This document shows positions 32,373-40,875 of a stretch of DNA of 64,000 nt, piece by piece. The notes below the pieces were generated by a model. The model was not told where the DNA came from, made no database searches, and saw nothing but the letters and a program-made list of their open reading frames with translations. The first letter of the stretch is position 1; the number at the start of each line of letters is the position of its first letter. Source of the DNA: Streptomyces sp. NBC_00287 (GTDB lineage: Bacteria; Actinomycetota; Actinomycetes; Streptomycetales; Streptomycetaceae); the NCBI RefSeq assembly GCF_036173105.1, contig NZ_CP108053.1, positions 744,001 through 808,000 on the forward strand. Direction: 5' to 3'. Both the position numbers and the translations under genes were made by a program.

Positions 32373-33472
32373 CCCACCGGCAGCCACAAAAGCAGGCCGA
32401 GCGTGATCCAGACGTAGGTGTTGGAGCCGATGAACCCGTCGACGCCGGAGGCGTCGTCGAACCACAGCCACACCACGCTCGTGCACATCAGCGCGTACAG
32501 GACGGCCGCGGTCCGCGCCCGCCCGGCGCGGATCAGCACGGCGAACGACGGCAGCAGCCACACCAGGTGGTGCACCCAGGTGATGGGGCTGACCAGACAC
32601 GCCGTCAGGCCCGTCAGGGCGAAGGCCGCGATCCACTCCCCGGCGGCGATCGCCCGGCCAGCCCGCCACGCCCACACGCACAGCACCAGGACCACGGCAA
32701 CCGCCCACGGCGCACGGTCCGGTTCGCCGAGCCGGGCCAGGACGCCCTGGAGGGACTGGTTCGACACGTAGTCCAGGCGGCCGATCCGGGTGGTGTCCCA
32801 CAGGGCCCGTGTCCAGTAGAAGCGGGAGGCGTCCGGGGTCACCCAGGCCGCCAGGGCCGTGGCGCCGACGGCCACGGCCGTGGCGACGCCGGCCGCCCGC
32901 CACCGGCGGGCCAGCAGGAGCAGGCCGATGAAGATGGCGGGCGTGAGTTTGATCGCGGCGGCCAGGCCGATGCCGTAACCCACCCAGCGTTCCCGCCCGG
33001 TGGCCAGCAGCCAGGCGTCCGTCAGGACCAGGGCCAGCAGCAGGACGTTCACCTGGCCGAAGCTGAAGGTGTCGCGCAGCGGCTCGAACATCGCGAGCGC
33101 GCAGGCGCCGAGGGCGCAGCCGAACCAGCCGTAGCGCCGCCAGTCCCGTCCGGCCAGGATGCGCAGGACCACGGCCAGCGCGCCCAGGTTGAGCAGCAGG
33201 GCGACGGCGATGGCGACGGGCAGGTCCAGCAGGGCCATCGGCAGCATGGCGACGGCGGCGAACGGCGGGTAGGTGAAGCCGTACGTCGTGCCGGGGACCA
33301 GATAGTCGTAGATGCGTCCGCCGTGGTGGATCCAGCTGTCCACGGTGCCGTGGTAGACGCGCAGGTCGAACCAGTCGCGCAGCAGCGGCACGGTCGCGGT
33401 GAACGCGGTCACGGCGGCGACGAGGATCAGCGTCAGCAGCAGTCGGCCACGGTCGGTGCGGGGCAGTCTCAT
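32117..33472 (-). CDS. GT87-type polyprenol-phosphate-mannose mannosyltransferase (DUF2029)
   Basis: This is a polytopic membrane glycosyltransferase of about 451 residues. The first lumenal segment has RDWFDLRVYHGTVDSWIHHGGRIYDY and TYGFTYPPFAAVAM, the GT87 signature including the catalytic Asp region, followed by about ten helices. The family transfers mannose from polyprenyl-phosphate-mannose to lipoglycans. It begins at ATG 33472, overlapping the upstream MptB-like gene by ATGA. The frame stays open past 32372, so a Pro/Ala/Ser-rich C-terminal tail of about 85 residues is encoded antisense to the end of the carboxypeptidase gene. The tail is low complexity and may be dispensable. Confidence 0.84.
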   Translation of the reverse strand: MRLPRTDRGRLLLTLILVAAVTAFTATVPLLRDWFDLRVYHGTVDSWIHHGGRIYDYLVPGTTYGFTYPPFAAVAMLPMALLDLPVAIAVALLLNLGALAVVLRILAGRDWRRYGWFGCALGACALAMFEPLRDTFSFGQVNVLLLALVLTDAWLLATGRERWVGYGIGLAAAIKLTPAIFIGLLLLARRWRAAGVATAVAVGATALAAWVTPDASRFYWTRALWDTTRIGRLDYVSNQSLQGVLARLGEPDRAPWAVAVVLVLCVWAWRAGRAIAAGEWIAAFALTGLTACLVSPITWVHHLVWLLPSFAVLIRAGRARTAAVLYALMCTSVVWLWFDDASGVDGFIGSNTYVWITLGLLLWLPVGQLSAGRLFLGRSVTATAPAPSPAAPATIQASAQPGPSATGAATAAADTTSGPGRGLARRASSEPTGSTRAAAAKPQSKSSRASS

Positions 33473-34863
33473 GCGGTACGCCCCCAGGCCGGCGCGAGTT
33501 CCGCCTGGTGGGCCTGCCACAGCACGACCACGGCGAGCACCCCGCCGGAGACAGCGAGCACCAACTGGCCGGTGTCCGCCGGTCCCCCACTGGGCAGCGT
33601 GGCGAGCGCCAGGACGCCCGTCACGGCCGCCACCCGGTGCCGTACCGAGGCGCTGGGCGCGGCGGCGGCGATGAGGAACAGGCCCCACAGGGCGTACCAG
33701 GGGCGGATCGCCGGGCCGAAGGCGGCGACGGCGGCGAGGCTGAGGCCGAGCGCGTACACCGGGCGCACCCTGAGCCGTAGCCATATCACCGCTATGGCGA
33801 CCACGGCGGCGGCGATGCCGAGCGCGTGCCAGGCTGGTACGGCGAAGGGTGCCAGGTCGCTGCCGAGCCCCTCCAGCAGGGCACGGGTGGCACGGCCGAG
33901 GAGACTGGTGAGCGCCCAGTTGTGCGGGGAGACGGGCGTGTTGAGGGCGCCGATCCAGCCGTATCCGGTTCCGGCGACGGCGGTCGCGGCGACCGTCGTG
34001 GCGGCTGCCGCCGCCGTGGTCGTCACAACGGCCCGGGCCGGGGAGCGGCCCGCCCGCACCTGGAGTACGACGACCGCGGCCAGGCCGAGCACCGCGGGCG
34101 CCTTGACCAGGGCGGCGAGGGTGACGAGTACGGCGCCCACGACCGGCCACCGGCCGAGCGCGGCGACCAGGCCCAGGCCGAGCAGGCCCAGCATGACGGC
34201 GTCGTTGTGCGCACCCGCCACGAGGTGCAGCAGGACCAGCGGGTTGAGGGCGCCGAGCCACAGCGCGGCGGCCGGGTCGGCGCCGCTGTGCCGGGCGAGC
34301 CGGGGCAGCGCGGCCGCCATCAGGGCCACCCCGAGCAGCGCGACGAGCCGCATCCCGAAGAGGCCCGCGGGGAGTTCACCCCTGGTGAGCGCGGACAGTC
34401 CGGAGGCGAGAGCGAGGAAGACCGGTCCGTACGGCGCTCCCGTGTGCTGCCACAGTGGGGCGACCTCGTCGGCGAGCGGGCCGCCGAGTTGGGACGGCCC
34501 GTGTGCGTAGACGTCGATGTGGGCGTCCACCATGGCGCCCTGCGCGAGATAGCTGTACACGTCCCGGCTGAACAGCGGCGGGGCGAGCAGCAGCGGGGCC
34601 GCCCACACGGCAAGGGTGACCAGCAGGGCGCGCGGTGTCGGCGGCTCGTCACCGAGCAGAAGGCGGCCCAGCAGCGCCCAGGCCGCTATCAGCAATACGA
34701 CGCCGAAGTACACGCCGATGAGACCGAGGGCGGCCTCGGCGGACGACGGCGCGAGGAGATCCCGGACGGGGAGCGCTCCTGCGGTGCCACCGCCTGCCGC
34801 GAGGAAGGCGGTACCGGCCAGACCGAGCACCTGGCAGCGGCGGAGATCGACGGGGAAAGCCAT
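33469..34863 (-). CDS. MptB-like alpha-1,6-mannosyltransferase
   Basis: This is a polytopic membrane protein of about 464 residues with around twelve helices. The first lumenal loop reads FSRDVYSYLAQGAMVDAHIDVYAHGPSQLGG followed by APYGPVFLALASG, characteristic of MptB polyprenol-phosphomannose-dependent mannosyltransferases (the RDVYSY Asp is the likely catalytic residue). ATG 34863 or GTG 34872 may be used; neither has a clear ribosome site. The gene is coupled to the GT87-type gene downstream, so the two probably elongate the same mannolipid or phosphoinositol-mannoside-like glycan (inference). Confidence 0.85.
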   Translation of the reverse strand: MAFPVDLRRCQVLGLAGTAFLAAGGGTAGALPVRDLLAPSSAEAALGLIGVYFGVVLLIAAWALLGRLLLGDEPPTPRALLVTLAVWAAPLLLAPPLFSRDVYSYLAQGAMVDAHIDVYAHGPSQLGGPLADEVAPLWQHTGAPYGPVFLALASGLSALTRGELPAGLFGMRLVALLGVALMAAALPRLARHSGADPAAALWLGALNPLVLLHLVAGAHNDAVMLGLLGLGLVAALGRWPVVGAVLVTLAALVKAPAVLGLAAVVVLQVRAGRSPARAVVTTTAAAAATTVAATAVAGTGYGWIGALNTPVSPHNWALTSLLGRATRALLEGLGSDLAPFAVPAWHALGIAAAVVAIAVIWLRLRVRPVYALGLSLAAVAAFGPAIRPWYALWGLFLIAAAAPSASVRHRVAAVTGVLALATLPSGGPADTGQLVLAVSGGVLAVVVLWQAHQAELAPAWGRTA

Positions 34864-35031
34864 GGCCAACACTCGGTCAGCGTGTCAACGCCGGGTGGCC
34901 GGAAATCGACGCGGGGACCTCCGGGGGGAAGCCGAAGTGTGTCCGGTGCGTGGCTGGTTTGGGGGTGTTGAATCGGAACGGCGAACAGGCACCGGCGTTC
35001 TACCCTGGCCGCCGACCGAAGGAGGCGGCAC

Positions 35032-35853
35032 ATGGCCGATGTCGTGGATCTGATCTGCTACCCCGTCAAGGGATGCGCGGGTACGTCGATGAGCGACGCG
35101 CTCCTCACTCCGGCGGGGCTCGCGCACGACCGCAGTTTCCTGGTCGTCGACGAGGACGGGGTATACCGGACCCAGCGCCGCCATCCCCTCCTCGCCCTGA
35201 TCCGACCGACCATCAGCGCCGACGGCAGCCGGCTCACGCTCGACTCGCGCGGCACGTCGGTGCACATCGACGTCACGACAACCGCGCCGCGCCGGGATGT
35301 CGACCTGTTCGGCGAGGCCTTTCAGGGGATCGACCAGGGCGACGAAGCCGCCGCCTGGCTCTCGGAGTTCCTCGGCACCCCCAGCCGTCTGGTCCGCGTG
35401 CCCCCGGAGCACAACCGGATCGCCGACGGCTGGACCCCTGGCCCGTCCGGCTACGCCGACAGCAGTGCCGTACACCTGCTGACCCGGTCCTCCCTCGCCC
35501 TGCTCAACCAGCGGATGGCCGAGCCCCTCCCGATGAGCCGCTTCCGCCCGAACATCGTCGTCCACGGCGGCGACTGGGCCGCCGAACCACACGCCGAGGA
35601 CCGCGCGCGCCGCATCACCATCGGCGGCACCGAACTCGGCTACGCCAAGCTCGCGGTGCGCTGCGCGGTCACCCTGGTCGACCAGGAGGCCGGGGCACGG
35701 CAGGGCAAGGAACCACTGCGCACGCTCGCGAGCTACCGGCGCGCGGCGAGTGGAGGTGTGGTGTTCGGCGCCAAGTACTCCGTGGTGCGGCCGGGGAAGC
35801 TGTCCGTCGGGGACAAGGTGGTCGTCGAGGAGTGGGGCGACGCCGAACTCTAG
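35032..35853 (+). CDS. MOSC-domain protein (mARC-like)
   Basis: This 273-residue protein has an N-terminal MOSC_N beta-barrel (VVDLICYPVKGCAGTSMSDALLTPAGLAHDRSFLVVDEDG) and a C-terminal MOSC domain (SRFRPNIVVHG, RITIGGTELGYAKLAVRCAVTLVDQEAG). The cysteine in AVRC is the expected molybdenum ligand of mARC and sulfurase-C-terminal proteins. Such enzymes reduce N-hydroxylated compounds in concert with a flavin/iron-sulfur partner, which is not fused here. A strong GAAGGAGG site precedes the ATG. It converges on the TetR gene. Confidence 0.88.
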   Translation: MADVVDLICYPVKGCAGTSMSDALLTPAGLAHDRSFLVVDEDGVYRTQRRHPLLALIRPTISADGSRLTLDSRGTSVHIDVTTTAPRRDVDLFGEAFQGIDQGDEAAAWLSEFLGTPSRLVRVPPEHNRIADGWTPGPSGYADSSAVHLLTRSSLALLNQRMAEPLPMSRFRPNIVVHGGDWAAEPHAEDRARRITIGGTELGYAKLAVRCAVTLVDQEAGARQGKEPLRTLASYRRAASGGVVFGAKYSVVRPGKLSVGDKVVVEEWGDAEL

Positions 35854-35921
35854 AGACCACCACGGCTACGTGTGGCGCGTGACCTGGTAGATCGTCTCTG
35901 ACGAGAAGAGCGCGATGTGGT

Positions 35922-36605
35922 TCAGCTGGGGCGGGTGATGCTGACCATGGCCCGGTAGAGGGCGGTGGGTGTCGGGGCGTCGGGGAGTGGGGGCAGGGGT
36001 GCGCCGGGGGTGGCGAAGGAGCGGATCATGTGGCCCACCAGTCGGCGCCAGGTATCGGGGGCGGCGTCGCCGGCGGCGTTGATGACGCCGGCGTTGGCCA
36101 TGAGCAGGATGGGCATGTCCCGGTCGTCGAAGTCCTCGCGCAGGTAGCCAGTGGCCCGGGCTCGGGCGATGAGGTCGATGAAGCCGTGGTACGCCTCGGC
36201 GCGGCGCTTTTCCAGTGCCTTGGCGGCGGGGAACGTCATGGTGAGGACGTCGGCGAAGCCACGGTCGGCAGCCTGCATCGCGCACACGGCCGTTATGTAC
36301 CCGGTGAAGCCGTGCCAGGGGTCGGGGTCGGCGAGCGCCTCGGTGACGGCGTCGGCGTAGGCGTCCATGCGGTCGGCAAAGACGGCGTTGATCAGCTCCT
36401 CGCGGCTGGCGAAGCGGCGGGAGAGGGTGGCTTTGCCGACGCCGGCCTCGCGGGCGACGGACGCCATCGAGACGCCGAGTCCCTCAGTGGCGTACAGGCG
36501 GCGGGCGGCGGCCAGGATGCGGTCGCGGTTGCGTTCGGCGTCGGCGCGCAGCCCCGTTTCGGGCGTGCGGCCTGGGGTTTCGTCGGTGGCTGCGGTGTCG
36601 CTCAT
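35922..36605 (-). CDS. TetR-family repressor of the oxidoreductase operon
   Basis: This 227-residue regulator starts at ATG 36605. The HTH is ILAAARRLYATEGLGVSMASVAREAGVGKATLSRRFASREELI, followed by an all-helical ligand domain (about 75-200) and a Pro-rich tail. It is divergent from a six-frame run of redox genes on the plus strand (36705-40838), which it most likely represses. Two palindromic candidates lie in the 99 bases between them. The ligand is unknown; an electrophile or quinone would suit the target genes (inference). Confidence 0.9.
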   Translation of the reverse strand: MSDTAATDETPGRTPETGLRADAERNRDRILAAARRLYATEGLGVSMASVAREAGVGKATLSRRFASREELINAVFADRMDAYADAVTEALADPDPWHGFTGYITAVCAMQAADRGFADVLTMTFPAAKALEKRRAEAYHGFIDLIARARATGYLREDFDDRDMPILLMANAGVINAAGDAAPDTWRRLVGHMIRSFATPGAPLPPLPDAPTPTALYRAMVSITRPS

Positions 36606-36620
36606 GCCTCCACCATATCG

Positions 36621-36685
36621 AACTGGAACAACCTTCCCAGTTGTGTTGTTACGCTGGGCAGAGTGGAACGGGAAGGCCGTTCCAC
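36621..36685. promoter_or_regulatory. Paired TetR operator candidates
   Basis: Site A has arms AACTGG (36621-36626) and CCAGTT (36637-36642). Site B has arms GTGGAACG (36663-36670) and CGTTCCAC (36678-36685) around GGAAGGC. Both share TGGAAC and GGAAGG/CCTTCC elements. Site A is near the TetR start and site B near the oxidoreductase start, as expected for control of both directions. Confidence 0.6.
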
Positions 36686-36704
36686 ATAGGGAAAGGTGTA
36701 TGCC

Positions 36705-37643
36705 ATGCGTGCTGTCGCACTGAACGAAGTCCCCTCCGCTCCGGCTGTGGCCGAGGTCGACACTCCCCGCCCGGAGGCGGGTGAGCTGCTGGTGAAGGTG
36801 GCGGTGTCGTCGGTGAACGGCTTCGACGCCGCGACGGCGGCGGGCTACCTGCAGGGGATGATGGAGCACCGGTTCCCGCTGGTGGTCGGCAAGGACTTCG
36901 CGGGGACCGTCGAGGCGCTCGGCGAGGGCGTGGAGGGCTTTGCCGTCGGGGACGCGGTCTTCGGCGTGGTGATGAAGCCGTTCCTGGGCACCGGCTCGCT
37001 CGCCGAGTACGTCACCGTCTCCGCCGCATACGGCGTCGCCCACGTCCCCGCGGGCCTGGACCTCAAGGACGCGGGTGCGCTGGGCCTGGCCGGCACCGCC
37101 GCCTTCGACAGCCTGACCGCCCTGAACATCGGCAAGGACGAGACGGTGCTGGTCTCCGGCGCCACCGGCGGCGTCGGCGCGCTGGCCGTGCAGCTCGCCG
37201 CCGCCCGCGGCGCGAAGGTCATCGCCACCGCCCGCCCCGGCGCGGAGGCCGACTTCGTCACCGGCCTGACCGGCGCCGACGTCGAGGTGGTGGACTTCAC
37301 CGGCGACCTCGCCGCGCAGGTCCGCGCGCTCGCGCCCGAGGGCGTGGACGCTGTCGTGCACCTGGCCGGTGACGGCGCGGCGCTGGCGGGCCTGCTCAAG
37401 CCCGGCGGGCGGATCGCCTCCACGCTCGGCCTGGCGAAGGACGCCGTCGACGGCCAGGACGTCACCGTCCACTCGGTCATGGCCGACGCCAACGCCCAGA
37501 CCCTGACCACGCTGGCCGAGCAGGTGGCCTCCGGCGCGCTGCGCGTTCCGGTCACCACGACCTTCCCGCTGGCACAGGCCGACGAGGCGTTCGCCGCCTT
37601 TGGCTCCGGCGCGCTCGGCAAGATCGCCGTCACCTGCTCCTGA
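36705..37643 (+). CDS. Zinc-type alcohol dehydrogenase-like / quinone oxidoreductase
   Basis: This is a 312-residue medium-chain dehydrogenase of the NADPH:quinone oxidoreductase branch. ATG 36705 follows GGGAAAGG. It has the GroES-like front (VKVAVSSVNGFDAATAAGY, FPLVVGKDFAGTVEALGEGV) and the Rossmann part (VLVSGATGGVGALAVQLAAARGAKVIATA). The structural-zinc cysteines and catalytic zinc ligands are absent, as in quinone reductases. It is the first gene of the TetR-controlled operon. Confidence 0.9.
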   Translation: MRAVALNEVPSAPAVAEVDTPRPEAGELLVKVAVSSVNGFDAATAAGYLQGMMEHRFPLVVGKDFAGTVEALGEGVEGFAVGDAVFGVVMKPFLGTGSLAEYVTVSAAYGVAHVPAGLDLKDAGALGLAGTAAFDSLTALNIGKDETVLVSGATGGVGALAVQLAAARGAKVIATARPGAEADFVTGLTGADVEVVDFTGDLAAQVRALAPEGVDAVVHLAGDGAALAGLLKPGGRIASTLGLAKDAVDGQDVTVHSVMADANAQTLTTLAEQVASGALRVPVTTTFPLAQADEAFAAFGSGALGKIAVTCS

Positions 37644-37693
37644 TCACTCCCGCCCCACCCGTTCACCCAGCTCCACGAGAGAAAAGACAGATC

Positions 37694-38374
37694 GTGTCCA
37701 CCATCGCCATCATCGGCGCCGGCCCCGGCATGGGCCTGGCCATCGCCCGCACCTTCGGCCGCCGCGGCTTCGACGTCGCCCTGATCTCCCGCACCCAGGA
37801 CAAGCTCGACGCCCTGGCCAAGCAGCTCGGCGAGGAGGGCATCACCGCCCAGGGCTTCGCCGCCGACGTCATGGACCGGCCCTCCCTGACAGCCGCGCTG
37901 GAGGCCGCCAAGGCCCGCTTCGGCGCCATCGACGTCCTGGAGTACTCCCCGGCCCCGCACACCCCGAGCCCCGGCATCACCATCGTCGCCCCCTCCGAGG
38001 CGACCGTGGCGAACCTCCAGCCACAGATCGAGTACAACCTCTACGGCGCCGTCGAAGCCGCGCGTGCCGTGCTGCCCGCGATGCGTGCGGCCGGCACCGG
38101 AACGCTGCTGTTCACCACCGGCGGCGGCTCCGTCGACCCCATCCCGATGCTCGGCAACGTCAACGCGTCCGCCGCGGCCCTGCGCAACTGGGTCATCAAC
38201 CTGAACAAGGAACTGACCGGCAGCGGCGTCTACGCGGGCCACATCGCGATCGGCGTGTGGATCGGCGACGGCGGCCCCGAGGGCATCCCCAGCGCGACGC
38301 CCGAGCAGATCGCCCCTCTGTACTGGGAGCTGCACGAAGCCCGCGACCGCGCCGAGGCCGTTTTCACCGGCTGA
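37694..38374 (+). CDS. Short-chain dehydrogenase/reductase lacking the Tyr-Lys pair
   Basis: This is a 226-residue SDR-fold protein with GTG start after GAGAAAAGA. The N-terminal loop AIIGAGPGMGLAIARTFGRRG binds the dinucleotide, and ALISRTQDKLDAL follows. The Ser region is present (LLFTTGGGSVDP), but where YxxxK is expected the sequence reads NVNASAAALRNW, so the catalytic Tyr and Lys are missing. Also, the NAG motif is replaced by YSPAP. It may be a non-catalytic nucleotide sensor or use other residues. It lies in the operon between the quinone-reductase-like and DoxX genes. Confidence 0.83.
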   Translation: MSTIAIIGAGPGMGLAIARTFGRRGFDVALISRTQDKLDALAKQLGEEGITAQGFAADVMDRPSLTAALEAAKARFGAIDVLEYSPAPHTPSPGITIVAPSEATVANLQPQIEYNLYGAVEAARAVLPAMRAAGTGTLLFTTGGGSVDPIPMLGNVNASAAALRNWVINLNKELTGSGVYAGHIAIGVWIGDGGPEGIPSATPEQIAPLYWELHEARDRAEAVFTG

Positions 38375-38464
38375 CCACAGCCGCACCCCCTGGGAAGGGG
38401 CCGCCTCACGGCGCCCCTCCCGGCACAGCTCCTTCCTCCTCTGATCTCTTGAGGACCTCGTGCT

Positions 38465-38836
38465 GTGAACGTCTTCCTGTGGATCGTGCAGGCCGTGCTC
38501 GCGCTCATGTTCGCGATGGCCGGTGTCATGAAGTCCACCCAGCCCAAAGCCAAGCTCGCCGAGAAGCTCCCCTGGGTCAGTGACTACTCGGCCGGCACCG
38601 TCCGCTTCATCGGCGTCGTGGAGCTCGCCGCCGCGCTCGGGCTGATCCTGCCCGCGGCCACCGGCATCGCCCCGGTCCTGACTCCGCTGGCCGCGACCGG
38701 TCTGGCCGTGGTCATGGTCCTGGCCATGGTCGCCCATGCCCGCCGCAAGGAGCCGCAGGCGATCGGCTTCAACGCCGTCCTGCTGATCCTGGCCGCCCTG
38801 GTGGCCTGGGGCCGCTTCGGCCCCTACAGCTTCTGA
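38465..38836 (+). CDS. DoxX-like membrane protein
   Basis: This 123-residue integral membrane protein has four predicted helices, as usual for DoxX/DUF4870-like small proteins. It opens with [39 protein letters not shown] and has the conserved [21 protein letters not shown] in the middle. Start is GTG 38465 with GAGGA eleven bases before. DoxX proteins often partner with redox enzymes in thiol or quinone stress responses; here it sits inside the TetR operon. Confidence 0.85.
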   Translation: MNVFLWIVQAVLALMFAMAGVMKSTQPKAKLAEKLPWVSDYSAGTVRFIGVVELAAALGLILPAATGIAPVLTPLAATGLAVVMVLAMVAHARRKEPQAIGFNAVLLILAALVAWGRFGPYSF

Positions 38837-39060
38837 CCCGCCGCTATATCCCCGTCACCGTCACCCTGGGCCGGCACATGTCCGACACCCTCATCTCCTT
38901 CTACATGCGCTCGCCCACCGGCTTCGACATCGAGTTCGGCGCCGGCGGCGAACTCCTCCCGGACGACTTCGTGCAGACCAGCCCCTCCACCTCCGAAGCG
39001 TGGGGCCACAAGTGCGTCGCCGACGGCTGGGCCCCCACCGTCCGGCCCCTCACCCTCTGA
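38836..39060 (+). pseudogene. Extradiol dioxygenase (VOC) C-terminal remnant
   Basis: The frame encodes [26 protein letters not shown], then [16 protein letters not shown] and WGHKC, matching the last 60-75 residues of BphC-type extradiol dioxygenases, including the Glu (DIEFG) and His/Tyr region of the C-terminal module. Homologous codons continue upstream of the ATG at 38878 right back to the DoxX stop, showing that the front was lost. ATG 38878 has no ribosome site. The remnant is embedded in an otherwise intact operon. Confidence 0.65.
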
Positions 39061-39086
39061 CCCCCACACCTCAGGAGCAATTCCTC

Positions 39087-39725
39087 ATGCGTGTCACCGT
39101 CTTCGGCGCCACCGGCGCCATCGGCCGCCACGTCGTCCAGCAGCTTCTGGACGCCGGCCACCAGGTCACCGCCCTCGCCCGCAACCCCGACAAGTTCACC
39201 CTCAACCACCCCGGGCTCACCCTCATCACCGGGCAGCTGTCCGACCGCACCGCGCTCACGAAGGCGGTCACCGGCGCGGACGCGGTCATCAGCGCGCTCG
39301 GCCCCTCGCTGAAGCGGTCCGCGACCGGCACCCAGCTCGCCGACGGCGCCCGCACCCTCGTCACCGTCATGGACGAGCAGAAGGTGACCCGGTTCATCGG
39401 CCTGGCCACCCCCTCGCTCGCCGACCCGCGTGACAAGCCGCACTGGAAGCACAAGGTGCTGCCCGTCATGGCGAAGTTGATGTTCCCCAACGCCCTGCGC
39501 GAACTGGAGGGCATGACCGCAGCCGTCACCAGCTCCGACCTCGACTACACCATCGCCCGCATCTCCAACCCCACCAACAAGCCCGCCACCGGCAGCATCA
39601 AGTCCGGTTTCCTCGGCCACGACAAGGTCGGCTCCGCGATGACCCGCGCGGACATCGCCGCCTTCCTCGTCTCCCAGCTCACCGACACCCGCTACCAGCG
39701 GGCCATGCCCGCCATCAGCAACTGA
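39087..39725 (+). CDS. NAD(P)-binding atypical SDR (NmrA/NAD(P)H-binding)
   Basis: This 212-residue atypical SDR starts at ATG 39087 after AGGAG. The nucleotide loop [34 protein letters not shown] is typical of the NmrA/BVR-B-like group; VISALGPS and [11 protein letters not shown] follow. No YxxxK active site is present, as is normal for this group. Members act as flavin/biliverdin reductase-like enzymes or redox sensors. It belongs to the TetR-controlled redox operon. Confidence 0.87.
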   Translation: MRVTVFGATGAIGRHVVQQLLDAGHQVTALARNPDKFTLNHPGLTLITGQLSDRTALTKAVTGADAVISALGPSLKRSATGTQLADGARTLVTVMDEQKVTRFIGLATPSLADPRDKPHWKHKVLPVMAKLMFPNALRELEGMTAAVTSSDLDYTIARISNPTNKPATGSIKSGFLGHDKVGSAMTRADIAAFLVSQLTDTRYQRAMPAISN

Positions 39726-39788
39726 TCCCTTCTCGCGTGGTGCCCGACACCGGGCACCACGCCCCCCTCTCCCCGTGAGGAGCGTGCC

Positions 39789-40838
39789 GTGGAACTCGGC
39801 ATCCTGTCCCTGTCCGACCTGCAGACCGACCCCACCACCGGCCGCCTTCACGACCCGGCCCGCCGTACCCGCGAGATCGTCTCCTACGCCATCGCCGCCG
39901 ACCAGGCCGGCCTGGACGTCTTCGGCCTCGGCGAACACCACAGTCCCGACTTCTCCGTCGCCAACCCCGCCGTCCCGCTGGCCGCGATAGCCCAGGCCAC
40001 CACCCGTATCCGCCTCACCAGCGCCGTCTCCGTCCTCTCCACCCTCGACCCCGTCCGCCTCCACCAGGACTTCGCCTCCCTGGACCACCTCAGCCAGGGC
40101 CGAGCCGAGATCATCGCCGGACGCAGCGCCTTCCTCGAAGCCTTCACCCTCTTCGGCGTCGACCCCGCCCACTACGACGACGTCTTCGCCGAGAAGCTCG
40201 ACCTGCTCCTCGCCATCCGGGAGAACAAGCAGGTCACCTGGTCCGGCCGGCACCGCCAGGCTCTCGACAACCTGCCCGTCCCGCCCCGTCCGCAGCAGGA
40301 GACGCTGCCGCTGTGGCTCGGCGTCGGCGGCACCCCCGCCAGCGCCGAGCGGGCCGCCCGACTCGGCCTGCCCATGGTCCTCGGCCTCATCGGCGGAGAC
40401 ATCCGCCGCGCCCTCCCCCTCACCGAGCACTACCGCGCCGTCGGCCAGGCCGCCGGGCACACCCCCGACACCCTGCGCCTGGGCGTCACCAGCCACTTCT
40501 ACGTCGGCAAGACCTCCCAGGACGCGCGCAAGGACCTCTACCCGTACTACCGCGAGTACCTGCGGCCCAAGACACCCGGCGGCCGCGGCTGGCTCATCGA
40601 CTCCGCCCAGTTCGAAGCCGTCGCGAGCCCTCTGGGCGCGCTGATGACCGGCAGCCCGCAGGAAGTCATCGACAAGATCCTCACCGAACGCGAACTCCTC
40701 GGCATCACCCGGTTCATGGGACAGATCGACTTCGGCGGCATGCCCACCGGCATGGTCAACGACTCCATCGAACTCCTCGCCACCGAAGTCGCTCCCGCCA
40801 TCCGCAAGGAAGCCGCGACCGGCGTTGCAACCGCCTGA
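39789..40838 (+). CDS. LLM-class flavin-dependent oxidoreductase
   Basis: This 349-residue bacterial-luciferase-like TIM barrel starts at GTG 39789 after GTGAGGAG. Family landmarks are GLDVFGLGEHHSPDF near residue 43, IRLTSAVSVLSTLDPVRLHQDFASLDHLSQGRAEIIAGRS, LPLWLGVGGTP, and the C-terminal MGQIDFGGMP. It would use FMNH2 or F420H2 to oxidise a small organic substrate. It is the last gene of the TetR-controlled operon; the reductase-like genes upstream could supply reduced flavin (inference). It converges on the TPR-like gene. Confidence 0.9.
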   Translation: MELGILSLSDLQTDPTTGRLHDPARRTREIVSYAIAADQAGLDVFGLGEHHSPDFSVANPAVPLAAIAQATTRIRLTSAVSVLSTLDPVRLHQDFASLDHLSQGRAEIIAGRSAFLEAFTLFGVDPAHYDDVFAEKLDLLLAIRENKQVTWSGRHRQALDNLPVPPRPQQETLPLWLGVGGTPASAERAARLGLPMVLGLIGGDIRRALPLTEHYRAVGQAAGHTPDTLRLGVTSHFYVGKTSQDARKDLYPYYREYLRPKTPGGRGWLIDSAQFEAVASPLGALMTGSPQEVIDKILTERELLGITRFMGQIDFGGMPTGMVNDSIELLATEVAPAIRKEAATGVATA

Positions 40839-40875
40839 CCGCGCACCGAACAGGACTTTCGCCCGCTTGGCCCGC

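Noticed and set aside
30717..33590. A 957-codon minus-strand frame across rho, the carboxypeptidase and the GT87 region
   Set aside because: Only frame openness supports it. The rho and carboxypeptidase motifs on the plus strand and the GT87 signature in another minus frame explain the region.
38878..39060. Intact 60-residue VOC-family gene
   Set aside because: Dioxygenase homology continues upstream of its ATG to the preceding stop codon, and there is no ribosome site, so a truncated remnant fits better.
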